Of a DNA stretch of 64,000 bases, positions 1 through 8,866 are shown in pieces. The position numbers and the translations under genes were made by a program. A model generated the notes under the pieces. It saw nothing but the letters and a program-made list of their open reading frames with translations. It ran no database searches and was not told where the DNA came from. Position 1 is the first letter of the stretch. Each line of letters starts with the position of its first letter. The stretch is taken from positions 1-64,000 of the forward strand of contig JARKQP010000271.1 in the NCBI GenBank assembly GCA_029974875.1, read 5' to 3'. Source of the stretch: Mobilitalea sp. (GTDB lineage: Bacteria > Bacillota_A > Clostridia > Lachnospirales > Lachnospiraceae).

Positions 1-103
1 GTGCCAATACTCTGTGACCATTTTCAAGTTCCACCTGGAACCTTGCGTTCGGTAATTTCTCGATTACCGTTCCTTCGATTTCAACGACATCGGTCTTTGA
101 CAT
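1..103 (-). CDS. infA: Translation initiation factor IF-1, 3' part outside window
   Basis: IF-1 binds the 30S A site and helps IF-2 and IF-3 in initiation. Only the first 34 codons are inside the window; the gene continues past base 1. The peptide begins [19 protein letters not shown] and continues with [12 protein letters not shown], the typical start of the IF-1 OB fold. The ATG at 103 follows a strong AAGGAGG 8 bases upstream. It is the distal gene of the S10-spc cluster, in the usual map-KOW-infA order. Confidence 0.95.
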   Translation of the reverse strand, partial: MSKTDVVEIEGTVIEKLPNARFQVELENGHRVLA

Positions 104-119
104 TATGGGACCTCCTTGT

Positions 120-248
120 TCATAGATTTAATTGCATTTTAACGGCTGCATTGTGCTTTACGGCCTATTGTGTTATAACAGCTTTAATTGCATTTTAACA
201 GCTTTGTTATACCTTAATGGCCTATTGTGTCGTAATAGATTTAATCGC
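120..248 (-). repeat. 56/57-bp tandem repeat derived from the KOW gene tail
   Basis: Read on the minus strand, the last eight codons and stop of the KOW gene (AIKSITTQ-stop, 248-222) and the following 30 bases form one 57-bp unit (248-192). A diverged 56-bp copy (191-136) still reads AIKAVITQ-stop. A third, partial copy starts at 135 and runs into the infA ribosome binding site. Shared blocks include ACACAATAGGCC and GTTAAAATGCAATTAAA. This looks like tandem duplication of a gene 3' end. Confidence 0.8.
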
Positions 249-584
249 TCTTTTAATCTCTTCGTTAATAACCGACCTGGCAAGCACCTTGTCAGCTAGT
301 ACCGGGTCAAACCCGGCCAGCATTTTTACATGCTTCTTTTTCTTCTTTTTCGGACGGTCAATAGTTCTAATCCTTCCATCCACTAAATATACATATTCTT
401 CATCAGATAATATTATTACATAGCATTTACCGGAATCATGACCCGCCGTTGCTACAGCATAGCCTCCGGTCCTAAACTCATCCATATAAATGTCCATGCC
501 CTTTACTGTACAAATCGCCATGAACGTGTCCGCATGGACTCGGTCTCTCCTTTTACTCATTGGCCTTATTTCTTCTAACCTCAT
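222..584 (-). CDS. KOW-domain RNA-binding protein (L14e-like)
   Basis: Small basic protein (120 aa) of the KOW-domain family found between map and infA in many Firmicutes; the role is presumed RNA or ribosome binding. Visible features are the segment VHADTFMAICTVKGMD, a KOW-type beta region around YAVATAGHDSGKCYVIILSD, and a lysine run at 78-84 (PKKKKKKHVK). An alternative start is Met9 (MSKRRDRV), which fits the family's usual length better; neither start has a perfect Shine-Dalgarno. The 3' end is part of a tandem duplication extending toward infA. Confidence 0.75.
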   Translation of the reverse strand: MRLEEIRPMSKRRDRVHADTFMAICTVKGMDIYMDEFRTGGYAVATAGHDSGKCYVIILSDEEYVYLVDGRIRTIDRPKKKKKKHVKMLAGFDPVLADKVLARSVINEEIKRAIKSITTQ

Positions 585-700
585 TTGCCTTTCCCGGAAG
601 AAGTTATATATGAATGGGTAACCCCTCCATAATCACCTAAATTACCTATATATAGAAGGATATCCAATTTTTATGAAATTATAATTATATTTCCTACCGC

Positions 701-1450
701 TTATATCGTTAATAGCTCAGGTTCTCCCTTTGTGATAAGTACAGTATTTTCATAATGGGCTGAAAGTGAACCGTCTGCGGTTACGACCGTCCAATCATCA
801 GCTTCCCAATATACATCATACCTTCCGGCATTGATCATCGGTTCAATGGCCAGTGTCATTCCTGCCTCCAGCTTAGGACCCCTGCGCTTCTGCTTGAAAT
901 TAGGGATCTGGGGCTCTTCATGGAGCTGCCTTCCGATTCCATGTCCTACCAGGTCCCTGACCACCGAGTAGCCATAGGATTCCACGTAGTTTTGGATCGC
1001 TTCGGAAATCTCATGTAAATGATGGCCTTCCTTTGCAAACTTGATCCCTTCATAAAAGCTCTGTTTTGTAATATCAATCAGCTGCTGGGCTTCCTTAGAT
1101 ATCATACCTACCGGTATTGTCCGGGCTGCATCCGAATGAAAACCCTGATAAATCACTCCGCAATCCAGGCTTACGATATCGCCATCACGTAAAATACGCT
1201 TCTTATTTGGTATTCCATGAACCACTTCATCATTCACGGACACACATACGGATGCCGGGTAACCATTGTAATTAAGAAAGGAGGGAATACAGTTATAGCT
1301 TTTTATGATTTCAGCACATTTCTTATCTATATCAAGAGTTGAAATTCCTGGTCGAATCATTTCTTGTAGTTCCTCATGTATTTTTGCAAGTATCCTTCCG
1401 GATTCACGCATTAGTTCAATTTCCTTCTCTGATTTTATGCTTATAGACAT
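701..1450 (-). CDS. map: Methionine aminopeptidase, type I
   Basis: Removes the initiator methionine from nascent proteins, using two metal ions. The 249-aa length and motifs fit type I MetAP: SLDCGVIYQGFHSDAART contains metal-binding Asp residues, VGHGIG and HEEPQIPN carry the His region, and EPMINAG and SAHYENTV provide Glu ligands. The start ATG at 1450 follows AAAGGAAG. It lies downstream of adk in the spc operon with a 73-bp gap, the conserved secY-adk-map order. Confidence 0.96.
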   Translation of the reverse strand: MSISIKSEKEIELMRESGRILAKIHEELQEMIRPGISTLDIDKKCAEIIKSYNCIPSFLNYNGYPASVCVSVNDEVVHGIPNKKRILRDGDIVSLDCGVIYQGFHSDAARTIPVGMISKEAQQLIDITKQSFYEGIKFAKEGHHLHEISEAIQNYVESYGYSVVRDLVGHGIGRQLHEEPQIPNFKQKRRGPKLEAGMTLAIEPMINAGRYDVYWEADDWTVVTADGSLSAHYENTVLITKGEPELLTI

Positions 1451-1523
1451 GTGCCCGCTTCCTTTCCAATCTTATAACCTGTCATCACCCAAGCTCCCTT
1501 GCGGTACAGCTTTAGGGTTTGGA

Positions 1524-2168
1524 TTATGCCTCAATGATGCTGATAACATCATTTAAAACCGCTTCCGGATCCTTGGTTCCATCCACAGTCTTTAATATCC
1601 CCTTGCCCTTATAATAATCAATAAGAGGCTGAGTCTGGTCATGATACACCTTTAAACGGTTCTTAACTGTCTCCGGCTTGTCATCCTCCCGCAAAATAAG
1701 CTCCCCGCCGCAGACATCACAAATGCCTTCTGTTTTAGGAGGAATTGTAACAAGATGATAAGTACCGCCACAGTTTACGCAGGCTCTTCTTCCTGACATA
1801 CGGTTAATGATATTCTCATCCGGTACGTCAACATCAATTGCATATTCCATTGCATCATTATTTTTAGCAAGAGCCTCATCCAAAGCCTTAGCCTGAGGTA
1901 TTGTCCTTGGAAATCCATCCAGAACATAGCCCTTCTGGCAGTCCGGCTCCTGGAAGCGGTCCATAATCAGATCAACCACCAGCTCATCCGGAACTAACAG
2001 TCCCTGATCCATATAAACCTTTGCTTTTTTGCCAAGCTCGGTGCCATTCTTTATATTTGCACGAAAAATATCTCCCGTAGAAATATGCGGAATACCATAT
2101 TTTGAAGCAAGCTTTTTCGCCTGCGTTCCTTTTCCCGCACCGGGTGCCCCCAACATAATAATCTTCAT
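1524..2168 (-). CDS. adk: Adenylate kinase, zinc-lid type
   Basis: Interconverts ATP + AMP and 2 ADP in the cytoplasm. The P-loop GAPGAGKGT is at residues 7-15, the GFPRT AMP-site segment at 85-89, and a Cys4 lid at Cys130, 133, 150 and 153, as in long-form Gram-positive enzymes that bind structural zinc. Length is 214 aa. The start MKIIMLG at 2168 is chosen because the family begins there and a GGAG lies about 9 bases upstream; an open extension further upstream runs into a structured spacer and is not credible. Confidence 0.96.
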   Translation of the reverse strand: MKIIMLGAPGAGKGTQAKKLASKYGIPHISTGDIFRANIKNGTELGKKAKVYMDQGLLVPDELVVDLIMDRFQEPDCQKGYVLDGFPRTIPQAKALDEALAKNNDAMEYAIDVDVPDENIINRMSGRRACVNCGGTYHLVTIPPKTEGICDVCGGELILREDDKPETVKNRLKVYHDQTQPLIDYYKGKGILKTVDGTKDPEAVLNDVISIIEA

Positions 2169-2400
2169 ATATACACTCCATTCTGCCACAAACTTGCGAA
2201 TTTGTAGCACAAGCAATCGTGGAAAGAACGCTGCACTTGCGTTCCTCTGGTGTGAAACATAGAGGTTCTTGGTCAGCGTACTGTGCTGACTTAGAACTTC
2301 TTTTCACACTTCACACTACCTCCGTTTAACCACAATATCCCGTTGCAAGGAAAACAAAAGTGGACATTTCCCCACCTCTGAACCTTACAACGGAATGATA
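2169..2400 (-). repeat. Structured spacer between secY and adk, repeat-element candidate
   Basis: This 232-bp spacer interrupts a normally compact secY-adk junction. It holds two inverted repeats: GAACGC/GCGTTC at 2226-2244, and a larger imperfect hairpin at 2250-2309 whose core is GTCAGC-GTACTGT-GCTGAC, with outer arms GTGTGAAA/TTTCACAC and AGAGGTTCT/AGAACTTCT. On the minus strand an open frame runs through it into adk, but its composition and position suggest a non-coding dispersed element rather than an adk extension. The rest is featureless. Confidence 0.5.
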
Positions 2401-3723
2401 TTAGTCGTTTAAGAATCCTTTGTAGTGGCGAACCAGCAACTGGGACTCAATCTGTTTGATTGTTTCAATTACAACACCTACGATAATGATCATGGATGTA
2501 CCGCCAAAGCTGAAGTTTGCATTAAATATACCGGAAAAAATGGTAGGGACAACACAAACTATGGTAAGCCCGATAGCTCCAATGAAAATTACATTGTTCA
2601 GAACCTTTGTCAGGTAATCTGTTGTAGGCTTTCCAGGACGGATACCAGGTATGAATCCACCCTGTTTCTTTATATTATTTGATACTTCAATCGGATTAAA
2701 GGTGATTGAAGTATAGAAATAAGCAAAGAAGATTGTCAGTGCAATGTAAATCAATACACCGATGGTATATTTGAAATCTCCGAAGCTCTTAGTTACAAAC
2801 CAGCTGTTCTGATCCAGCACCTTTAATACCTTTGGAAGAAAGGTTGTCCTTGCAGGTGATACATTGAAAAAGGATGCAATAACAATTGGGAATGACATTA
2901 AAGAGTTCGCGAAAATAACAGGAATAACACCTGCAGTATTTACTTTTAAGGGGATATGGGAGGTTTGCCCACCAATCATTTTTCTTCCCTGTACCTTTTT
3001 AGCATAGGTTACCGGAATCTTTCTCTCTGCATTCTGCAGCAGGATAACAAAGATAATGGTAGCCACCGTAACTAAAATGATAATCAGGGCTGCAAGAATT
3101 GCCTGTACCACTGGTTGTCCTTGAATGTAACTTTGGAATAGATTAATAAAATCACTTGGCATTCTGGAGATAATATTAACCGCTAAGATTACGGAAATAC
3201 CATTACCCACACCGTTCTGTGTGATTTTTTCACCAACCCACATCAGGAATGCAGAACCTGCAGTAAAGGACGCAATGATTACAATCAAGTTCGTAAATGT
3301 TAATCCACCTTCTAAAGCACCTGAACCACCAAATCCGATTGCATAAGCCGCAGATTCAACGACAGCTAACCCAACGGTTAAATATCTGGTAAGCTCGTTT
3401 AATTTCTTTCTTCCGTCTTCCCCTTCCTTTTGCATTTCCTCTAATTTAGGAATTGCAATCGTAAGAAGCTGGATGATAATGGAAGCTGAAATATAAGGAG
3501 TAATACTTAACGCGAAAATTGACATTTTCGTAAAGGAACCACCAGTAATACTGTTAAAAAAACCCAACGCATCTGAGTTAAATATCTGATTGGTGTAATC
3601 TCTGCTGATTGCCGGAGCAGGCAGCAGAGTACCAATTCTTACAACTACAAGAGCAATAAGAGTATAAATTAATCTATTTCTAATATCCTTAACTTTAAAA
3701 GCATTTCGCAGTGTTTTAAACAT
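2401..3723 (-). CDS. secY: SecYEG translocon subunit SecY
   Basis: Forms the protein-conducting channel of the cytoplasmic membrane together with SecE (also in this window, 57215-57433) and SecG. The 440-aa polytopic protein has the family N-terminus [18 protein letters not shown], segments such as ITPYISASIIIQLL, QNGVGNGISV in the mid-region, and the cytoplasmic loop with PGIRPGKPT. Its ATG overlaps the rplO stop (TAATG), indicating translational coupling. Confidence 0.97.
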   Translation of the reverse strand: MFKTLRNAFKVKDIRNRLIYTLIALVVVRIGTLLPAPAISRDYTNQIFNSDALGFFNSITGGSFTKMSIFALSITPYISASIIIQLLTIAIPKLEEMQKEGEDGRKKLNELTRYLTVGLAVVESAAYAIGFGGSGALEGGLTFTNLIVIIASFTAGSAFLMWVGEKITQNGVGNGISVILAVNIISRMPSDFINLFQSYIQGQPVVQAILAALIIILVTVATIIFVILLQNAERKIPVTYAKKVQGRKMIGGQTSHIPLKVNTAGVIPVIFANSLMSFPIVIASFFNVSPARTTFLPKVLKVLDQNSWFVTKSFGDFKYTIGVLIYIALTIFFAYFYTSITFNPIEVSNNIKKQGGFIPGIRPGKPTTDYLTKVLNNVIFIGAIGLTIVCVVPTIFSGIFNANFSFGGTSMIIIVGVVIETIKQIESQLLVRHYKGFLND

Positions 3724-4163
3724 TATACCACCTCAGCATTTCCACCAAGAGCTTGTATTTTCTCTACAGCACCTGCGCTAAAAGCATTGACCTTAACATC
3801 AAGTTTCTTTGTTAATTCGCCGTTACCAAGAATTTTAACGCCATCTCTAGGATTTTTGATAATTCCTGCTTCCTTTAATGAATCAACTGTAACTGTAGTA
3901 CCTTCATCAAATCTATTTAATACATCTACATTAATTGCAACGATTTCTTTTGTGTTTCTATTGTGGAAACCACGCTTCGGAATTCTTCGGTATAAAGGCA
4001 TCTGGCCACCTTCAAAGCCAATTCTGGGAGCTCCGGAACGAGCCTTTTGCCCTTTATGGCCTTTACCAGCAGTCTTGCCGTTACCTGAACCATGACCGCG
4101 GCCTCTTCTGAAATTATCACTCTGCTTAGAACCACAAGCCGGGCTTAAATCTGATAAATTCAT
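3723..4163 (-). CDS. rplO: 50S ribosomal protein L15
   Basis: Late-assembling 50S protein. The start [13 protein letters not shown] at 4163 is 7 bases from AAGGAGGT; the frame can be read three codons further upstream from a GTG inside the spacer, which is less likely. The glycine-rich region [20 protein letters not shown] and [18 protein letters not shown] are diagnostic. Length 146 aa. Lies between rpmD and secY and overlaps secY by 1 bp. Confidence 0.97.
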   Translation of the reverse strand: MNLSDLSPACGSKQSDNFRRGRGHGSGNGKTAGKGHKGQKARSGAPRIGFEGGQMPLYRRIPKRGFHNRNTKEIVAINVDVLNRFDEGTTVTVDSLKEAGIIKNPRDGVKILGNGELTKKLDVKVNAFSAGAVEKIQALGGNAEVV

Positions 4164-4188
4164 GTCGTGCACCTCCTTCTTTATGCAA

Positions 4189-4371
4189 TTATATCTCTTC
4201 TACCTTAACTAAGTGTCTTACCTGTTGGAGCATTCCTCTTACAGCAGCATTGTCCGGAAATTCCTTTACGTTATTAGGTCTTTTTAAACCTAATGCCTCA
4301 ACAGTTGCTCTGTGCTTTGGAATAGCGCCAATTGTGGATTTGACTAATGTTACTTTTAATTTACCCGCCAT
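4189..4371 (-). CDS. rpmD: 50S ribosomal protein L30
   Basis: Small 50S protein, 60 aa, beginning [15 protein letters not shown]. The family core [17 protein letters not shown] is visible. The start at 4371 is set by GGAGGT 7 bases upstream; an upstream ATG overlapping the rpsE stop would add only MEVSE and has no proper ribosome binding site. It sits between rpsE and rplO, as in most bacteria of this group. Confidence 0.96.
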   Translation of the reverse strand: MAGKLKVTLVKSTIGAIPKHRATVEALGLKRPNNVKEFPDNAAVRGMLQQVRHLVKVEEI

Positions 4372-4385
4372 TTCTGACACCTCCA

Positions 4386-4895
4386 TTATTTTAATAACTG
4401 TTCTACCGGAATACCACGAAGCTTAGCTACTTCTTCAGGGGTCTTTAACTGGCTTAATCCTTCAATTGTAGCAAGAACTACGTTCTGCTTATTGTTAGAA
4501 CCAAGGGACTTGGTACGGATGTTCTTGAAACCAGCAAGCTCAAGAACGTTACGTACGGGGCCACCAGCGATGACACCAGTACCTTCAGGAGCACGCTTTA
4601 ATAATACGTTCGCGCTGCCGAATTTACCGATAAAGTCATGTGGTACACTGCCATTCTCATCAATCGGAAGGCTGATTAATTTCTTAATCGCATCTTCCTT
4701 GCCTTTACGGATTGCTTCCGGAATTTCAGAAGCCTTTCCGAGACCCGCACCAACGTGTCCGTTCTTGTCACCAACAACGACTAATGCTGTAAATCTGAAG
4801 TTACGACCACCTTTTACAACCTTAGTTACACGCTTGATTGATACTACTTTATCTTCTAATTCCAGTTGACTTGTATCAACGATTGTACGTTTCAT
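4386..4895 (-). CDS. rpsE: 30S ribosomal protein S5
   Basis: 30S protein involved in decoding accuracy and mRNA unwinding at the entry channel. Starts [18 protein letters not shown]; the S5 motif [20 protein letters not shown] and the [18 protein letters not shown] segment are present. 169 aa. The ATG at 4895 follows AAGGAGG at good spacing; an open extension of 34 codons upstream overlaps rplR and is rejected. Confidence 0.97.
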   Translation of the reverse strand: MKRTIVDTSQLELEDKVVSIKRVTKVVKGGRNFRFTALVVVGDKNGHVGAGLGKASEIPEAIRKGKEDAIKKLISLPIDENGSVPHDFIGKFGSANVLLKRAPEGTGVIAGGPVRNVLELAGFKNIRTKSLGSNNKQNVVLATIEGLSQLKTPEEVAKLRGIPVEQLLK

Positions 4896-4911
4896 GTGTT
4901 TTCCTCCTTGC

Positions 4912-5280
4912 TTAGAATTCCAGACCAGCCTCACGTGCTGCATCTGCCAATGATTTGATCTTTCCTTGATATATGAAGCCACCTCTATCAAAGACAACAG
5001 TCTTAATACCTTTATCCAATGCTTTCTTTGCGATAACAGTTCCTAAGTAAGCTGCTGCTGCTACGTCATTGGTCTTCTGAAGCTCAGCCTTAACATCTTT
5101 TTCAAGTGTGGATGCTGCAACTAAAGTCATGCCAACTGTATCATCAATAATCTGTGCATACATATGGTTGTTACTTCTAAATACAGCTAAACGCGGTCTC
5201 TCAGGAGTACCTGTGAAACGATTACGTAATTTCATATGCTTTTTAACACGAACTTTGGTTCTTGATTGTTTACTAACCAT
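4912..5280 (-). CDS. rplR: 50S ribosomal protein L18
   Basis: Binds 5S rRNA with L5. 122 aa with [20 protein letters not shown] and the C-terminal [20 protein letters not shown] typical of bacterial L18. Preceded by GGGAGGAG. Sits in the standard rplF-rplR-rpsE order with short spacers of 16 bp on each side. Confidence 0.97.
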   Translation of the reverse strand: MVSKQSRTKVRVKKHMKLRNRFTGTPERPRLAVFRSNNHMYAQIIDDTVGMTLVAASTLEKDVKAELQKTNDVAAAAYLGTVIAKKALDKGIKTVVFDRGGFIYQGKIKSLADAAREAGLEF

Positions 5281-5296
5281 TTATTTCACTCCTCCC

Positions 5297-5839
5297 TTAT
5301 TTCTTACCGGTCTTACCAACCTTGCGTCTGATAACCTCGTCAGAATACTTAATACCCTTGCCCTTATAAGGCTCCGGCTCTCTCTTAGCTCTGATTTCAG
5401 CGGCATATTGGCCAACCTTTTCTTTATCGATACCTTTTACAATAATCTTGTTCTGACCTTCCATTACGGACTCAATGCCTTCCGGATCAGTCATAATAAC
5501 AGGATGGGAGTAACCTAATGTTAAAGTTAAATCCTTACCAGCCTTTGCAGCCCTGTAACCAACACCGTTGATTTCAAGTGTCTTGGAGTAACCTTCGGTT
5601 ACGCCAATGACCATGTTGGAAATTAAGGTTCTTGTTAAGCCGTGTAAAGATTTCATTTTCTTTAAATCATTTGGTCTTGCAACTACTACTTCGCTACCTT
5701 CCACTTTGATTTGCATCTCAGACGGTAAAACTCTTTCTAAGGTTCCCTTAGGACCTTTTACGGTAACTTTATTATTTTCTGCTATATCTACAGTAACTCC
5801 TGCAGGAATAGCGATAGGCATTCTTCCTATACGTGACAT
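5297..5839 (-). CDS. rplF: 50S ribosomal protein L6
   Basis: 50S protein near the factor-binding site. 180 aa, starting [15 protein letters not shown], with [12 protein letters not shown] in the N-terminal repeat and the C-terminal [19 protein letters not shown] signature. AGGAGGTG precedes the ATG. Ordinary family length and operon position. Confidence 0.97.
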   Translation of the reverse strand: MSRIGRMPIAIPAGVTVDIAENNKVTVKGPKGTLERVLPSEMQIKVEGSEVVVARPNDLKKMKSLHGLTRTLISNMVIGVTEGYSKTLEINGVGYRAAKAGKDLTLTLGYSHPVIMTDPEGIESVMEGQNKIIVKGIDKEKVGQYAAEIRAKREPEPYKGKGIKYSDEVIRRKVGKTGKK

Positions 5840-5880
5840 GCCCGCACCTCCTAATAATTTTTAATATGGGGGTTAATGAT

Positions 5881-6282
5881 TTACCAGATAAATGCGAGAA
5901 CCTCGCCGCCCACATTTAATTCCCTGGCTTCTCTATCGGTGATAACACCCTTGTTTGTTGAAATAACTGCAACGCCTAAACCTCCAAGAACCTTAGGCAG
6001 ATTGTCTCTGTTTGCATAAACACGAAGACCTGGCTTGGAAATTCTCTTAAGACCTGTAATGATCTTAACATTTTTATCTTTACCATACTTTAAAGTGATA
6101 TGGATAGTTTTGAAGCTCTCTACTTCCTCGATTTCATACTTCTTGATGTAACCTTCCTTCAAGAGGATATCGGCAATAGCAATTTTCATCTTAGAAGCAG
6201 GTATATCTACTGTATCATGTTTCGCAGTGTTTGCATTACGGATTCTTGTAAGCATATCTGCAATAGGATCGCTCATTGTCAT
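5881..6282 (-). CDS. rpsH: 30S ribosomal protein S8
   Basis: Primary 16S rRNA binder and, in Escherichia coli, translational repressor of the spc operon. 133 aa with [17 protein letters not shown] at the start and the C-terminal [14 protein letters not shown] signature. Two in-phase ATGs (MTM) are available; the first is better spaced from GGAGG. Lies between rpsZ and rplF. Confidence 0.97.
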   Translation of the reverse strand: MTMSDPIADMLTRIRNANTAKHDTVDIPASKMKIAIADILLKEGYIKKYEIEEVESFKTIHITLKYGKDKNVKIITGLKRISKPGLRVYANRDNLPKVLGGLGVAVISTNKGVITDREARELNVGGEVLAFIW

Positions 6283-6308
6283 TTTCAGTTGCCTCCTTTC
6301 TTTAACTC

Positions 6309-6494
6309 TTACCAGCTAGCTTTCTTCACGCCTGGTATCTGTCCTTTGTACGCTAAATCACGAAAACAAATTCTGCAGATCCCATATTTTCTTAAATATG
6401 CATGTGGACGGCCGCAAATTCTGCAACGGTTATATTCTCTAGTAGAGAATTTCTGCGTACGTTGTTGCTTTACTTTCATTGACGTTTTAGCCAT
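6309..6494 (-). CDS. rpsZ: 30S ribosomal protein S14, zinc-binding type
   Basis: 61-aa short S14 with two CxxC pairs (CRICGRPH and CRICF), the zinc-containing form common in Gram-positive bacteria. The C-terminus [11 protein letters not shown] is diagnostic. GAGGAGGT lies 8 bases upstream of the ATG. It replaces the long zinc-free form seen in proteobacteria at this operon position. Confidence 0.97.
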   Translation of the reverse strand: MAKTSMKVKQQRTQKFSTREYNRCRICGRPHAYLRKYGICRICFRDLAYKGQIPGVKKASW

Positions 6495-6507
6495 GGAAAT
6501 ACCTCCT

Positions 6508-7047
6508 CTACTTTCTAAACGGCATACCGAATTGTGTTAACAGTTCACGTGCCTCTTCATCGGTCTTAGCAGTGGTAACGAAGATGATATCCATACCTCT
6601 TACCTTATCTACCTTATCGTATTCGATTTCAGGGAAGATCAGCTGCTCTTTAATGCCGAGAGCATAATTTCCTCTACCGTCAAATGCATTTGGGTTAACA
6701 CCTCTAAAGTCACGTACACGGGGTAATGCCAGATTGATTAAACGGTCAGCGAATTCATACATCTTTTCGCCCCTAAGGGTTACCTTGCAGCCGATTGCCA
6801 TTCCTTCTCTGAGCTTGAAATTAGCGACGGACTTCTTAGCCTTTGTAGTAACAACCTTCTGACCAGCGATTATTTCGAGATCCTTAACAGCTGTTTCTAA
6901 TACCTTAGCGTTATCCTTAGCTTCACCAACACCCATGTTGATTACGATTTTATCTAATTTCGGCACTTCCATAAGGTTCTTATAACCGAACTTCTTTGTC
7001 ATGCCGGCTACTACATCATTTTTATAAAAATCTTTTAATCTAGCCAA
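6508..7047 (-). CDS. rplE: 50S ribosomal protein L5, TTG start
   Basis: Binds 5S rRNA and contacts the P-site tRNA. 179 aa: [20 protein letters not shown], then [11 protein letters not shown] and the C-terminal [20 protein letters not shown]. The initiation codon is TTG at 7047, about 7 bases from GGAGGAAG; no ATG in a suitable position exists, so the rare start appears real. It lies between rplX and rpsZ. Confidence 0.96.
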   Translation of the reverse strand: MARLKDFYKNDVVAGMTKKFGYKNLMEVPKLDKIVINMGVGEAKDNAKVLETAVKDLEIIAGQKVVTTKAKKSVANFKLREGMAIGCKVTLRGEKMYEFADRLINLALPRVRDFRGVNPNAFDGRGNYALGIKEQLIFPEIEYDKVDKVRGMDIIFVTTAKTDEEARELLTQFGMPFRK

Positions 7048-7069
7048 CGAAAACTTCCTCCTCTCTCAA

Positions 7070-7387
7070 TTAATCAATGACATCGCCAGTTGTTTTTGCA
7101 AAACGTACCTTCTTAGGACCCTTCTTAGTCTCGATGGTCTTAAAACCAACTCTAGTAGGCTTGCCCTTATGAAGCAGCATTACGTTTGATGCATCGATTG
7201 GTGAATCCTGATGGATGATTCCGCCCTTAGGATTCTTCTGGCTTGCTTTACTGTGCTTGGAAACAGTGTTAACGCCTTCAACGATTACTTTATTGTCTGC
7301 AACCTCGATAACCTTGCCTTCCTTGCCTTTATCCTTACCAGTGATAACCTTAACGTTATCATTCTTCTTAATCTTTGTCATAGCCAT
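7070..7387 (-). CDS. rplX: 50S ribosomal protein L24
   Basis: Early-assembly 50S protein carrying a KOW motif. 105 aa, MAMTKIKKNDNVKVITGKDK, then GKEGKVIEV and PIDASNVML. GGAGGT is 8 bases before the first of two in-phase ATGs. Lies between rplN and rplE. Confidence 0.97.
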   Translation of the reverse strand: MAMTKIKKNDNVKVITGKDKGKEGKVIEVADNKVIVEGVNTVSKHSKASQKNPKGGIIHQDSPIDASNVMLLHKGKPTRVGFKTIETKKGPKKVRFAKTTGDVID

Positions 7388-7401
7388 TTGTCGACACCTC
7401 C

Positions 7402-7770
7402 CTATAATACTTCTGGTGCTAAAGAAACAATCTTCATAAACTGCTTCTCTCTCAGTTCTCTCGCTACCGGTCCAAAGATACGTGTCCCCTTCGGGTTCTT
7501 ATCGTCCTTAATAATTACGGCAGCATTCTCATCAAATCTAATATAGGAACCGTCTTTACGGCGTGCGCCCTTAACAGTACGGACAACAACAGCCTTAACA
7601 ACGTCGCCCTTCTTTACAACACCGCCTGGTGTTGCATCTTTAACCGAAGCAACGATGATATCGCCTATATTAGCATATCTTCTGGTTGATCCGCCAAGTA
7701 CTCTGATGCAAAGTAATTCTTTCGCACCCGTATTGTCAGCAACCCTAAGTCTGGTTTCTGTTTGTATCAT
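7402..7770 (-). CDS. rplN: 50S ribosomal protein L14
   Basis: Highly conserved 50S protein at the subunit interface, 122 aa. Start [19 protein letters not shown] at 7770 follows AAAGGAGT; the longer open frame upstream reads through a repeat-like spacer and is not part of L14. The L14 signature region [20 protein letters not shown] is present. Confidence 0.97.
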   Translation of the reverse strand: MIQTETRLRVADNTGAKELLCIRVLGGSTRRYANIGDIIVASVKDATPGGVVKKGDVVKAVVVRTVKGARRKDGSYIRFDENAAVIIKDDKNPKGTRIFGPVARELREKQFMKIVSLAPEVL

Positions 7771-7918
7771 GGTAATACTCCTTTCAGTGTAATCTGCAGG
7801 ATGGACCAATCGGCTGATTCCCCTGCTCAAATTGGGTGATATGCAGCTGGTGCACAGCTCCCCATAGAATTCCCAGAGCAAAACATGGGTGTTTTGTTGC
7901 AAAATTCTTTGTCCGAGA
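7771..7918 (-). repeat. Structured spacer between rpsQ and rplN, repeat-element candidate
   Basis: A 148-bp non-coding spacer between two genes that are usually almost adjacent. It contains perfect short hairpins CAAAACA-TGGG-TGTTTTG (7879-7896) and AGCTG-GTGCA-CAGCT. The minus strand keeps an open frame running into rplN, but rplN has a clear start and ribosome binding site of its own. I infer an inserted small repeat element or an RNA structure in the operon transcript; the sequence alone does not tell which. Confidence 0.5.
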
Positions 7919-8173
7919 TTACTTCGCTTTCTCGATAATCTCCACAAGTCTCCATCTCTTATCCTTGGACAGCGGTCTTGTTTCCATTACCTTTACTCTA
8001 TCTCCGATGTTGCATTCATTGTTCTCATCATGAGCCTTAAGCTTGTAAGTTCTCTTTACGATCTTGCCATAGAGAGGATGCTTAACGTTATCAACTACAG
8101 CTACAACAACTGTTTTATCCATCTTATCGCTAACTACTTTACCGATACGAACTTTTCTTAAATTTCTTTCCAC
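7919..8173 (-). CDS. rpsQ: 30S ribosomal protein S17, GTG start
   Basis: Primary 16S rRNA binder, 84 aa: [19 protein letters not shown], then [20 protein letters not shown] and the signature [16 protein letters not shown]. The start is GTG at 8173, 7 bases from AAAGGAGT; a TTG further upstream is in phase but lies before the ribosome binding site. Lies between rpmC and rplN, separated from rplN by an unusual 148-bp spacer. Confidence 0.96.
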   Translation of the reverse strand: MERNLRKVRIGKVVSDKMDKTVVVAVVDNVKHPLYGKIVKRTYKLKAHDENNECNIGDRVKVMETRPLSKDKRWRLVEIIEKAK

Positions 8174-8229
8174 AACGATACTCCTTTCCACGATCAAAGG
8201 CTACTAAGCAGTAAAACCCCGACCTTAAA

Positions 8230-8439
8230 TTATTTAGAAGCCTTAGAAAGTTCAGAGATTACTGTCTGAATTCTTGCAATGTTTTTTCTAACTTCTTTAA
8301 TTCTGCTTGTATTATCCAGCTGGTTAGTTGCATTCTGGAACCTTAAATTGAAAAGCTCCTTCTTCGCAGCTACTAATTCCTGGTTCAGTTCTGCAGCTGA
8401 TTTTGATTTTAACTCTTCTACATACTTATTAATTTTCAC
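8230..8439 (-). CDS. rpmC: 50S ribosomal protein L29
   Basis: Small helical 50S protein at the tunnel exit. 69 aa from a GTG at 8439 ([20 protein letters not shown]); core [20 protein letters not shown] is diagnostic. A second GTG three codons upstream is possible, but the AAGGCGGTG purine run is better placed for the chosen one. The 5' end overlaps the rplP 3' end by 11 bp, so translational coupling is likely. Confidence 0.95.
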   Translation of the reverse strand: MKINKYVEELKSKSAAELNQELVAAKKELFNLRFQNATNQLDNTSRIKEVRKNIARIQTVISELSKASK

Positions 8440-8866
8440 TGTTTTCACCGCCTTCTAAGTCCGCACGGGATACAATCTTGCATTTAACCGGCAATTTGTG
8501 CATAGCAAGACGTAATGCTTCTCTTGCTGTCTCTTCAGGAACACCTGCGATTTCGAACATAACACGGCCTGGCTTAACTACAGCTACCCAGTACTCTAAG
8601 GAACCTTTACCGGAACCCATTCGAGTTTCAGCCGGCTTTGTTGTAACAGGCTTATCAGGGAATATCTTAATATATACTTTACCGCCACGCTTCGTAAAAC
8701 GGGTCATAGCGACACGGGCTGCTTCAATCTGGTTAGATTTGATCCAGCATGGTTCCACCGCAACAAGGCCGAATTCGCCCTGGTTAATGGTTGTACCTCT
8801 GCATGGCTTACCTGCCATACTGCCGCGGAATTGCTTACGGCGTTTAACTCTTTTCGGCATTAACAT
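8429..8866 (-). CDS. rplP: 50S ribosomal protein L16
   Basis: Binds near the A-site and peptidyl-transferase centre. 145 aa, [19 protein letters not shown], with [20 protein letters not shown]. The ATG overlaps the rpsC stop (TAATG). A second in-phase ATG (MPKRVK) is the usual family start and may also be used. The 3' end overlaps rpmC. Confidence 0.97.
   Translation of the reverse strand: MLMPKRVKRRKQFRGSMAGKPCRGTTINQGEFGLVAVEPCWIKSNQIEAARVAMTRFTKRGGKVYIKIFPDKPVTTKPAETRMGSGKGSLEYWVAVVKPGRVMFEIAGVPEETAREALRLAMHKLPVKCKIVSRADLEGGENSEN

Noticed and set aside
1984..2307. Small minus-strand protein overlapping the adk start
   Set aside because: Its frame runs through the inverted repeats and then overlaps adk out of phase; no ribosome binding site, and adk is clearly the real gene.
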